Below, one piece after another: positions 43,376 to 51,219 of a stretch of DNA of 64,000 nt. The DNA is taken from contig NZ_JAODBU010000011.1 in assembly GCF_025336545.1 (NCBI RefSeq), forward strand, positions 1-64,000, read 5' to 3'. The position numbers and the translations under genes are program-made. Numbering within the stretch: position 1 is the first letter of the stretch; every line of letters begins with the position of its first letter. Source of the stretch: Eubacterium_U album. Its GTDB lineage: Bacteria; Bacillota; Clostridia; Lachnospirales; Lachnospiraceae. Under the pieces are notes generated by a model, which was given only the letters and a program-made list of their open reading frames with translations, did no database searches and was not told the origin of the DNA.

Positions 43376-44848
43376 GTGACAACTATGCAGCAACACCCAT
43401 ATATAAAAAAAATTGTTTTTGTTTTATTTTTTACATTCTGTTCTTTCTGTTCTTTTGTATTCTCAATAAATAGTCCCTCACATCCATGGAATTCGTCAAA
43501 TACTTGTGTCGATTCAACTGTATTTCAAACTATAGCTATGTTAATTAAGAAAGGATATTTTCCATATAAAGATACTTTTGATCATAAAGGTCCTCTTCTT
43601 TATATAATTAATTATATTGGTTACTCAGTCAACGCTATCTGGGGAATTTGGTTAATAGAATGCTTTTTTTTAACAGCAACATTATTATTTATGTTTAAAA
43701 TAAGCAAATTAGTGTGTAATAACCTTTTAGCATTGATTTCCACTTTTTTTGCTTCGATGTTACTTTTTAAATACTATGATTTCGGAAATTTAACTGAAGA
43801 ATATGCAATGATTTTCATTTCTATTAGCCTTTATATTTTTTTAGATTACTTCTTAAATAATTATTTAACTGATTTTAGACTGATAATTTGTGGTTCGTGT
43901 TTTGCATTTGTTTTTTTACTAAGAGTTAATATGGTTGCTTTATGGGTTATTTTTTGTCTATCTATATTTGTTATATGCATTTATCAAAAAAAATATACCG
44001 AACTTTTAAAATATATTTCATTGTTTATACTCGGTGCAACAATTGTAACCATTCCAGTATTAATGTGGTTATCATTTAATAATTCTCTTTTGGAATTTTT
44101 TAATTGCTATATTTTATTTAATTTAACATATTCAACTTCCTCTAAAATAGGTATTTTAGTCATATTTATGTATGCTGTCTTTTCATTCACTCCTCAAATG
44201 ATAATTAGTGTATCAACTTGTATTTATCAGTATACAAAGGTGAAATCAAATATATATATAATCTTTGCATTATATTTACTATTTTCCTTACTTACAATAA
44301 GTCTTCCCGGAAGAAATTATATGCATTACGGAATGATTAACATTCCTGCTACTATTTTTCCAATTAGCATTTTTATTAATTTAATTTTTAATGAATTCAA
44401 AATTTTAAATAATTTATTACATATTATATTAACTATATTTATTATTGTTTTTTTATTTTCGCCACTAAAGCAAACTTCATCAGCTTATTTAACAAGACAC
44501 GAAAATAAATATCCACAAGGAGTTACTTCTACATGTAATGTAATAGAATCTAACAGTAATGAAAATGATAAGATTTCTGTTTATGGAAATTGGGATATGA
44601 TTTATCTTTTAACAAACAGATTACCTGCATCGAAATATTCATATCAGTTTCCTATAGGAACTGTATCACCCAAAATCTTTGACAAATATTTTAATGACTT
44701 AGAAAAAACTCAACCTGTTCTTATAATTATAGAACCAGAGCGATTTGACAAAAATATAGAAAACTTTTTACAAAAAAATAACTATAATTGTATTGCTGAT
44801 ATTCCTTACAAAAATTCAAAGAATAATATTTTAATATATAAAAAATGA
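43376..44848 (+). CDS. Polytopic membrane glycosyltransferase-like protein (GT-C type)
   Basis: The 490-residue protein has about 11 membrane helices. After the first, an outside loop holds 'DSTVFQTIAMLIKKGYFPYK' then 'DTFDHKGPLLYIINYIGY', the D-x-x-V-F and D-H-K-G-P pattern of dolichyl-mannosyltransferase-like GT-C enzymes that use lipid-linked sugars. The start is GTG, with AAGGAGA 6 bases before it, inside the end of the GT2 gene. The GT2 partner may supply its lipid-linked sugar donor. The acceptor is unknown. Confidence 0.75.
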   Translation: MTTMQQHPYIKKIVFVLFFTFCSFCSFVFSINSPSHPWNSSNTCVDSTVFQTIAMLIKKGYFPYKDTFDHKGPLLYIINYIGYSVNAIWGIWLIECFFLTATLLFMFKISKLVCNNLLALISTFFASMLLFKYYDFGNLTEEYAMIFISISLYIFLDYFLNNYLTDFRLIICGSCFAFVFLLRVNMVALWVIFCLSIFVICIYQKKYTELLKYISLFILGATIVTIPVLMWLSFNNSLLEFFNCYILFNLTYSTSSKIGILVIFMYAVFSFTPQMIISVSTCIYQYTKVKSNIYIIFALYLLFSLLTISLPGRNYMHYGMINIPATIFPISIFINLIFNEFKILNNLLHIILTIFIIVFLFSPLKQTSSAYLTRHENKYPQGVTSTCNVIESNSNENDKISVYGNWDMIYLLTNRLPASKYSYQFPIGTVSPKIFDKYFNDLEKTQPVLIIIEPERFDKNIENFLQKNNYNCIADIPYKNSKNNILIYKK

Positions 44849-44870
44849 CCATCAAATGATGGTCTTTTTT
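44847..44870 (+). terminator. Terminator after the glycosyltransferase pair
   Basis: GACCATCA and TGATGGTC form a compact hairpin followed by T7, between the convergent membrane glycosyltransferase and carD genes. Confidence 0.85.
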
Positions 44871-45364
44871 TATAGGTGGTCAGTTATGTACTGTTCCACA
44901 TTGTCCTTTTCAATATCTAAAGCAATTGAAAATTCTTCATATAGATTTTCTTTTGCTTCTTTTAAATATCTGTCGTCAACATATGTAATTTTCTTTCCCT
45001 GTTGAACTCTTTCCTTATTGCGCATATGCAATGTCTTAATAATTCTAATCCATTCAACACAATCACATGACGAAATTGCTTCTTTATATTTAGCCTCTCT
45101 AAGTCTTTCATTGTTAATCCACAACGGCTCAATACTTTTAATCTCATTTACAATATCTTCCGCCTGATCTTTCGAAATAACTGATCTCATTGTTACCCTG
45201 TTGTTGTCTACAGGATAAAATACTTTACTCTGTTCAGATTTCATTGGTACCAAAACATAATATAACTTATCTTTGTCGGCACCCGATATCTCTAACTTAG
45301 TAATGTCATCAATCTTACAAACCCCATTTCTGCCGTGTACAACATATTCTCCTATTTTAAACAC
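44870..45364 (-). CDS. CarD-family RNA-polymerase-binding regulator
   Basis: The 164-residue protein starts with the CarD/CdnL RNA-polymerase-interacting domain ('FKIGEYVVHGRNGVCKIDDI', 'YYVLVPMKSEQSKVFYPVDN') and a helical C-terminal part. CarD proteins stabilise open promoter complexes; Firmicutes have several paralogues. The start codon is GTG with GAGGTGA upstream. It is the next minus-strand gene after the EF-hand-like protein. Confidence 0.85.
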   Translation of the reverse strand: MFKIGEYVVHGRNGVCKIDDITKLEISGADKDKLYYVLVPMKSEQSKVFYPVDNNRVTMRSVISKDQAEDIVNEIKSIEPLWINNERLREAKYKEAISSCDCVEWIRIIKTLHMRNKERVQQGKKITYVDDRYLKEAKENLYEEFSIALDIEKDNVEQYITDHL

Positions 45365-45492
45365 TTATCTCACCTCTGACTTTTCTTTTCGGCTATGTAT
45401 TTATTATACTCCTTTAACCGACAAAATGTCATAGGCATAATAAACAAACTTTAACACGCTAATGTTTGTTCATTATGTTAACTATTTAAACT

Positions 45493-45648
45493 CTACACTG
45501 ACTCACCATTGTCAAAATCATCATCTTCTTCACCTTCATCATCTTTTTCTGCTAAATATCTGATGTAAGCCTGTTCTTCTAACTTTTCATCGTCTTCCAT
45601 TATTCCGTTTTTATTTTTATCAAATTTCTTATCATATGGTCCAAACAT
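45493..45648 (-). CDS. 51-residue acidic protein with EF-hand-like loop
   Basis: GGAGG lies 7 bases before the ATG, 14 bases past the metA stop, so it is probably translated from the metA message. The product starts M-F-G-P-Y-D-K-K-F and contains D-K-N-K-N-G-I-M-E-D-D-E, which fits the canonical EF-hand calcium loop (positions 1, 3, 5, 6, 8, 9, 12). The C-terminal third is Asp/Glu-rich. No homologue is recognised. Confidence 0.7.
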   Translation of the reverse strand: MFGPYDKKFDKNKNGIMEDDEKLEEQAYIRYLAEKDDEGEEDDDFDNGESV

Positions 45649-45662
45649 ACAAACCTCCCTAT

Positions 45663-46586
45663 TTACTCATTTTTAACTGCATTTACATCATACGGTGTTG
45701 TCTGATATACATAATAATTTAACCAGTTTGTGAATAACAACTGTCCTGCTGAACGCCAATTAACAACCGGCTCTTTTGTTGGATCATCATCAGGGAAATA
45801 ATTTACAGGAACTTTAGGATTCATTCCCTTTTCCGTATCTCGTATATATTCTAATTTTAAAGTATCAGCATCATATTCCGAATGGCAAAATACAAAGAAT
45901 TGTCTGCTATCTTCACTTTTAACAATTGCTACTCCTGCCTCATCTGATTCTGCCATCAATTCAAGTTTAGGTTCTGCAAGAATCTGCTCTTTTGTAATTT
46001 CAGTTGCTCTTGAATGTGGAGCGTAAAATACATCATCAAATCCTCTAAATAGTGGAGCATTTTTCTTAAGAATATGATGTTTATAAATTCCTGATAGCTT
46101 AGGTATTCTGTCTCTCTTTCTAATACCATAATGATAATAAAGGCCCGCATAAGCGCCCCAGCACAAATGGAATGTACAATGTACATGTTTCTTTGACCAT
46201 TCCATTATCTTGCATACTTCATCCCAGTAATCGACATCTTCATAATCTATAAAATCAAGTGGTGCCCCTGTGATAATCAATCCATCATAAAAATGATCTT
46301 TTACTTCATCGAATGATTTGTAAAATTCATCTAAATGACTACTGTCTGTATGCTGCGATTTATATGTTACTGTCTGTAAAAATTCCACCTGAATCTGTAA
46401 TGGAGTATTAGATAATTTTCTTAAAAGCTGTGTCTCAGTTACAATTTTAGTCGGCATTAAATTCAATACTAAAACATTTAATGGTCGTATATCCTGAGTC
46501 ATAGCTCTCTGCTCTGTCATTACAAAAATATTCTCCTGCTCTAAAATATGCTGTGCAGGCAAATTCTGTTTTACTTTAATAGGCAT
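45663..46586 (-). CDS. metA: Homoserine O-acyltransferase (MetA type)
   Basis: MetA acylates homoserine at the start of methionine synthesis. The 307-residue protein has nucleophile Cys142 in 'FHLCWGAYAGLYY', 'GKLSGIYKH'-like 'PKLSGIYKHH', and the His/Glu motif 'FCHSEYDADTLKLEY'. Residue 111, which decides between succinyl- (Gly) and acetyl-CoA (Glu) in characterised MetA enzymes, is Asp here; an acidic residue suggests acetyl-CoA, not proven. No S-box or T-box leader is seen upstream, but a 38-base dispersed repeat is. Confidence 0.95.
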   Translation of the reverse strand: MPIKVKQNLPAQHILEQENIFVMTEQRAMTQDIRPLNVLVLNLMPTKIVTETQLLRKLSNTPLQIQVEFLQTVTYKSQHTDSSHLDEFYKSFDEVKDHFYDGLIITGAPLDFIDYEDVDYWDEVCKIMEWSKKHVHCTFHLCWGAYAGLYYHYGIRKRDRIPKLSGIYKHHILKKNAPLFRGFDDVFYAPHSRATEITKEQILAEPKLELMAESDEAGVAIVKSEDSRQFFVFCHSEYDADTLKLEYIRDTEKGMNPKVPVNYFPDDDPTKEPVVNWRSAGQLLFTNWLNYYVYQTTPYDVNAVKNE

Positions 46587-46661
46587 CTTTCTTCACCTCT
46601 ATCAAATTCATATGTAATATAAAATGACGTTGGGGGGGTCTAAAGCCTCCAACTTTAATTC

Positions 46662-46699
46662 CTACGAATTGTTTCGTGCTATGCACTCCCACAATCCTA
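46662..46699 (-). repeat. Dispersed 38-base repeat, copy 2
   Basis: Matches 22763-22800 at 32 of 38 positions, both followed by a CATCAT...TATTATAC-like AT-rich flank. It lies in the metA leader. The remaining gap 46587-46951 contains only a partial GTTGGGGG/CCTCCAAC stem and the next terminator. Confidence 0.65.
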
Positions 46700-46840
46700 G
46701 CATCATAAAATTATATTATACCACAAATCTATTATATCCACCAATAACATTTAGCTAATTGCCATACAAAAAATTTACTTCTTCTATAAATGCTTCAAAT
46801 GTAATTCATCCCATATAATTTAGATATGCAATATGGCAAT

Positions 46841-46883
46841 AAAAAATGTGCTTCAGTTTTACTAAAACCAAAACACATTTTTT
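46841..46883. terminator. Terminator between the GH25 gene and metA
   Basis: AAAAAATGTG (46841-46850) pairs with CACATTTTTT (46874-46883), with additional GTTTT/AAAAC pairing inside. Confidence 0.7.
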
Positions 46884-46951
46884 ACATTTATAAATTGCAA
46901 AATTACTTTCATTATTTATTATTACTATATAACAAGTAATTTATTCATCTT

Positions 46952-48364
46952 TTATTTTCTTCTTACAGTTACTTTAACTTTTAATTTCTTGCCGCTCTTA
47001 AGATTTACTGTAATTGTAGCTTTTCCTTTCTTCTTCTTCGCTTTAATAACACCTTTCTTATTAACGGTAGCTATTTTTTTATTAGATGATTTATAACTTT
47101 TTACTTTATCGCCTGCTGATAAATTTGATACTCGTATTCTATTATATTTTCTGCGGAATCTTAGTGTAACCTTTGTTGTATTTAATTTTCCTGTAGGCTT
47201 AAGTTTTTTCGTCTCTTTTGTCTGTAATTTTCCACATACACTACAAATTCTTACTTTAGTTCCTTTTGCAAATATAGTTGCACTTTTTGTAGTTACCCAC
47301 TGTGAATAAATATGTCCGTCTTCTATACAATCAAACTGCATAAGGAAATTCAAATCTGCATTTCCATTTACTCCGGGAACTTTTCCGGTTGATGTTGATT
47401 GCCATATCTGGTAAGGCTTTGTATATGAGCATGCCGAATTATATTGTGCTACCCACTTTGTCCATTGATTAAATCTGCTATCTGTAAGTTTATTTGTCCA
47501 CCAATTTAGATTTGCATAAACGCCTGCCTTATAACCTGCTGCAATAGTCTTATTAAAAAATGCTGTAGCAAAATTTCCTAACTGCTTTGGAGTAAGTCCG
47601 TTTTGTGATGAATCTTCATAATCTATATAAATAGGATATGTTGGTTTTGCGCCTGTAGATTTAATTAATCTTAAAACATGATTTGCTTCGCTCTTTGCAT
47701 CAGACTTACTTAAAGCATACGAATATATGTAAATTCCATAAGGAATATTGTACTTCTCACATCCTGCAACATTTTGTGCAAAATATTTGTCATCCTGACT
47801 TGTTAAATTGTTTCCATATCCGCAACGGATAATAACAAAGTCAACATCCGATTTACTAACTTTTTCCCAATCTATTTTTCCCTGATGATGACTTACATCT
47901 AAACCTTTTGCAACAGCGCCTGTAATTTGCTTTAATTTGTCATTATAGAATTTACCGTTACTTTCTCCCCATGCTGTCTTTTTTGATGTTGTTGGTGCTT
48001 CCGTTGTTGGGACCTGTGTTGTTGTCTCTACCGTAGAAGCCTGTGTTGTTGTTTCAGTTACAGGCTGTGTTGTTGTAATATCTGTAGTTGATGATTCCTG
48101 TACTGTAGAAGTTTCTGTTGTACTTGTCTCTATTGTACTTGTCTCTTTTGATGGTTCTGTAGTTTCCTGTGATTCTTTTGTTGTTTCCTGCTGACTACCA
48201 TCAACAGTCACCGGTTCTTCTTCAGCATTTACCCTTACTGAATATTTATTATTCTGATTTGTTTTTGCCTGTGCCTTTACACTTGTAAAATTAAATGGCA
48301 CCGTCGTAGCAATTAGTGCCGCCACAAGAAAAACGGCTACTTTTTTCTTTGCTTCTGATTTCAT
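46952..48364 (-). CDS. Secreted GH25 lysozyme with Thr-rich linker and Ig-like tail
   Basis: The 470-residue protein has a signal peptide (1-34), a long Thr/Ser/Glu linker (about 55-128), a GH25 muramidase domain (about 140-345; 'GLDVSHHQGKIDWEKV', 'DFVIIRCGYG', 'PIYIDYED') and a basic C-terminal bacterial Ig-like domain (about 400-470, 'KSSNKKIATVNKKGVIKAKK'). It should cut the MurNAc-GlcNAc bond in peptidoglycan, in wall turnover or competition. A Cys pair 'RICSVCGKL' precedes the Ig-like domain. It stands alone with a terminator behind it. Confidence 0.93.
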   Translation of the reverse strand: MKSEAKKKVAVFLVAALIATTVPFNFTSVKAQAKTNQNNKYSVRVNAEEEPVTVDGSQQETTKESQETTEPSKETSTIETSTTETSTVQESSTTDITTTQPVTETTTQASTVETTTQVPTTEAPTTSKKTAWGESNGKFYNDKLKQITGAVAKGLDVSHHQGKIDWEKVSKSDVDFVIIRCGYGNNLTSQDDKYFAQNVAGCEKYNIPYGIYIYSYALSKSDAKSEANHVLRLIKSTGAKPTYPIYIDYEDSSQNGLTPKQLGNFATAFFNKTIAAGYKAGVYANLNWWTNKLTDSRFNQWTKWVAQYNSACSYTKPYQIWQSTSTGKVPGVNGNADLNFLMQFDCIEDGHIYSQWVTTKSATIFAKGTKVRICSVCGKLQTKETKKLKPTGKLNTTKVTLRFRRKYNRIRVSNLSAGDKVKSYKSSNKKIATVNKKGVIKAKKKKGKATITVNLKSGKKLKVKVTVRRK

Positions 48365-48629
48365 AGTTGGTCTCCTTTTATATAGTATTGTATATTTGAC
48401 CCAAATTTATATTGTAACTAGCATATACTTTACAAACTCTCTTGTAAAATATCGATTTCTCATCACTTTTTCAATTTTACTGTATATATAAATTATTACA
48501 ATAGACTGCGCTAAATTTCAGAATTTTTGCCACACTTTTGTTAACTAAAAACACTTTCTTTATTTGAAATTAACAACTGTTATTCCGTATTTTTTACTAC
48601 GCATTATCATAACTCCGATATTTTTTTCC

Positions 48630-48953
48630 TTATAGTATATCTAATATTTTTTCAGCAAATTCTACTACAAACACTACTACGCAACTGATAACTGCCACCT
48701 GAAACAGACTTCTTCCCCACCATGCAAGTGCAACTGCAGTAATAAGTGCTATGATTGCAGATAACGTACTCTGCGTAGAATCCAAAATTGCCGGGAACGT
48801 CATTACTGCCAATGTTACATATGGGACGTAATATAAAAATGACTTTAATGTCTGATTTTTTATCTCTTTTCTTATTAATGTAAGAGGAAGCACTCTTATC
48901 AGATATGTAACAAGAGCCATTGCAAATATGTAAATATATATTTTACTGTTCAA
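48630..48953 (-). CDS. azlD: AzlD, small subunit of branched-chain amino acid exporter
   Basis: A 107-residue protein with three to four membrane segments and the AzlD pattern 'TYLIRVLPLTLIRKEIKNQT' with 'YYVPYVTLAVMTFPAIL'. AzlCD exports branched-chain amino acids or analogues. It starts one base after the azlC stop, so they are one operon. The gap 48365-48629 before it, between lysozyme gene start and azlD end, shows no gene. Confidence 0.88.
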   Translation of the reverse strand: MNSKIYIYIFAMALVTYLIRVLPLTLIRKEIKNQTLKSFLYYVPYVTLAVMTFPAILDSTQSTLSAIIALITAVALAWWGRSLFQVAVISCVVVFVVEFAEKILDIL

Positions 48954-49682
48954 TTATTTTTCCTCCTTTACAGGGAACAAAATTGCTGCTCCAAGTGAAA
49001 TTACTACTGTAAGTATTATTATTTTCATACCACTTGATATAGCTGAAAATAATGCTAATTTATTAAATATGTAACTTGCAACAAAGCTTATTATTATCAA
49101 TACTGCAACTATTTTATTCTTTCTCGCAGGAGGTATGATGACTGCTATAAACATTCCATATAAACCTACACTTAATGCACTAACCACTGAAACAGGAAGA
49201 AAATTTCCAAGCACTACGCCAAATACAGTTCCAAATACCCATGCAGGTGACGCAACTGCTGCCATTCCGAAATTATAATATGGGTCTAATTTCCCGTCTG
49301 TCAGTATTGACACTCCAAATATTTCATCTGTTATAAAATATCCCATTATGAGCCTTTTCCAAATTGGTGTGTCTGCCGGGATTTTCTGACTCAATGCACA
49401 TGACATAAGCAAATATCTTGCATTTGCAACCGCTTCCATAACAACCATTTCTATTAAACCTGCATGAGCTGCAATCAAAGTAAAGCAAATATACTCTCCC
49501 GCTGATGCATGAAGTCCAAAACTTGTTAATCCTGCTTGAAATGCTGTAATTCCTGCTTTTTTCGCCGCTATTCCTAATGTAAATGCCACAGCCAGATATC
49601 CCATGGCTATTGGTATTCCATTTTTTATTCCCCTTACAAATTCTTTTCTATGTGTATGTTGTTTCATTTTACCTAATCCCAT
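48954..49682 (-). CDS. azlC: AzlC, large subunit of branched-chain amino acid exporter
   Basis: A 242-residue polytopic protein with AzlC motifs 'IPIAMGYLAVAFTLGIAA', 'SFGLHASAGEYICF', 'EAVANARYLLMSCALS' and 'YFITDEIFGV'. It has no strong ribosome site at the first codon; a Met at codon 6 with AGGT is an alternative start. A 77-base dispersed repeat lies directly upstream, between it and fabH. Confidence 0.9.
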   Translation of the reverse strand: MGLGKMKQHTHRKEFVRGIKNGIPIAMGYLAVAFTLGIAAKKAGITAFQAGLTSFGLHASAGEYICFTLIAAHAGLIEMVVMEAVANARYLLMSCALSQKIPADTPIWKRLIMGYFITDEIFGVSILTDGKLDPYYNFGMAAVASPAWVFGTVFGVVLGNFLPVSVVSALSVGLYGMFIAVIIPPARKNKIVAVLIIISFVASYIFNKLALFSAISSGMKIIILTVVISLGAAILFPVKEEK

Positions 49683-49716
49683 TATTTCATTAAATTACTG
49701 TATATAAATTATGTAA

Positions 49717-49793
49717 TGCCCCGCCCTTCGGTCGGCGGCTATTCGTCGGAAACTTTTATAGGAAATGAACTTCGTTCATTTTGTTTCCTCCTT
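49717..49793. repeat. Dispersed 77-base repeat, copy A
   Basis: It begins TGCCCCGCCCTTCGGTCGGC and ends in GTTTCCTCCTT. The inner part can fold: GGAAAC pairs with GTTTCC and AATGAAC with GTTCATT around TTC. A copy with few changes lies at 61088-61164. Confidence 0.8.
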
Positions 49794-49804
49794 GATAAAA
49801 AACT

Positions 49805-50770
49805 TTACCACTGTATAAGTGCCGCTCCCCAAGTTAATCCGGCACCAAATCCGGCAAGTAAAATCAAATCGTTTCCTTTAATTTTTCCTTCTTTATTTAC
49901 TTTATCTAAAAGTATCGGTACGCTTGCCGCAGAAGTATTTCCGCATGTATCCAGATTTACAGGAATTTTGTCCATAGGTATTTTCTTTCTCTTTGATATA
50001 GAAGTTAAAATTCTTAAATTTGCCTGATGAAGCACAAATAATTCAACATCATCTATATTCTTTCCTGCCTTATTTAGGACTTCATCTATGCATTCAGGAA
50101 CTTTTTTTACTGCAAATTTGAATACTGACTGACCTTCCATTGAGACATATCCCGGTGTCAAATCTCCTTTCACAATAGGATTATTGTTTTCACGTCCTTT
50201 GCACGCTAATACATCTCCGCCTGCTCCATCTGCGCCCTGTATTCCTGCTAAAATCCCCGGTGTTTTGCTTGCTGCAACAACTGCTGCACCTGCTCCGTCA
50301 CCAAATAAAATACATGTTCCCCTGTCATTCCAGTCTACGATTTTTGACAAAGTCTCCACTCCAATTAAAAGTGCATTTTTATACATGCCCGTTTTTATGT
50401 ACGCATCTGCTGTATTGAGTGCAAATAAAAATCCTGAGCATGCTGCATTTATATCAAATGCAGTTGCATTTACAGCCCCTAACTCCTTCTGAACGCTACA
50501 TGCTGTACTAGGCAAAAGATTATCTGCTGAAACAGTTGCTACTATTATTAAATCTATATCCTCAGGTTGCAAATTTGCATTTTCAAGTGCATCCTTTGCT
50601 GCCATTGATGCCATAGTAACCGTAGTTTCGTCTTCGACTATATGACGGCTTTGTATTCCTGTTCTTTCCCTGATCCATTCATCATTTGTATCTACAAGCT
50701 GTGCTATATCATCATTTGTTAATACTTTCTTTGGAAGATAACTTCCTGTTCCCACTATTTTTGTATACAT
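49805..50770 (-). CDS. fabH: Beta-ketoacyl-ACP synthase III
   Basis: FabH starts fatty acid chains by condensing acetyl-CoA (or a branched acyl-CoA) with malonyl-ACP. The 321-residue enzyme has the catalytic Cys in 'DINAACSGFLFALNTA', His in 'FVLHQANLRIL' and Asn in 'TCGNTSAASVP'. The ATG at 50770 has GGAGAG 4 bases upstream and matches the family start 'MYTKIVGTGSYLPKK'; a TTG 24 bases earlier is open but has no such support. No other fab gene is adjacent, which is unusual. A 179-bp inverted repeat lies upstream. Confidence 0.95.
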   Translation of the reverse strand: MYTKIVGTGSYLPKKVLTNDDIAQLVDTNDEWIRERTGIQSRHIVEDETTVTMASMAAKDALENANLQPEDIDLIIVATVSADNLLPSTACSVQKELGAVNATAFDINAACSGFLFALNTADAYIKTGMYKNALLIGVETLSKIVDWNDRGTCILFGDGAGAAVVAASKTPGILAGIQGADGAGGDVLACKGRENNNPIVKGDLTPGYVSMEGQSVFKFAVKKVPECIDEVLNKAGKNIDDVELFVLHQANLRILTSISKRKKIPMDKIPVNLDTCGNTSAASVPILLDKVNKEGKIKGNDLILLAGFGAGLTWGAALIQW

Positions 50771-50813
50771 TTTTCTCTCCATTTTAATATTCAATTATGT
50801 TTATTCATTATCT

Positions 50814-50992
50814 GCCCCGAAGCCCGTTGATATTAACGAAAGAACGCTCGCGCTGCTTGTCCCTCGTAGCGGTTCTAACGTTTTGCCATATGGTCTGACT
50901 TTAGAACCTTTGGTTCTAATCATTCCACATGGCAAAACATTGAACCTACGGGGACAAATGCTCTTTCTCTTAATATCAACAGGCTTCGGGGC
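50814..50992. repeat. 179-bp long imperfect inverted repeat
   Basis: The left arm (GCCCCGAAGCCCGTTGATAT onward) and the inverted right arm (GCCCCGAAGCCTGTTGATAT) match over about 70 bases with small gaps, including GTTTTGCCATRTGG near the centre; an inner AGAACC/GGTTCT hairpin caps it. There is no reading frame. It resembles a MITE or a large RNA stem in the fabH leader. The rest of the gap to 51219 shows nothing. Confidence 0.8.
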
Positions 50993-51219
50993 AATATATA
51001 AATCATTGTTAATTTACTACTATATGGAGTATAGAGAATATTAATTTCTTTGTCAAATTAAAATACCCCATTTGGGTAAATTGTACTCTGCCCAAATGGG
51101 GTGAAGGATAAGAAATTATTTTATAAGATAATTAAATTTCTTCCTATGATTTTTCAAAGTATTATTTGGTTAATGTCAATAATTGTAACACCGGCATTAT
51201 CCGTTTTTTCTGCAAAGCA

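Noticed and set aside
46587..46740. S-box or T-box riboswitch before metA
   Set aside because: None of the conserved core sequences of these leaders is visible; only a dispersed repeat and a small stem are present.
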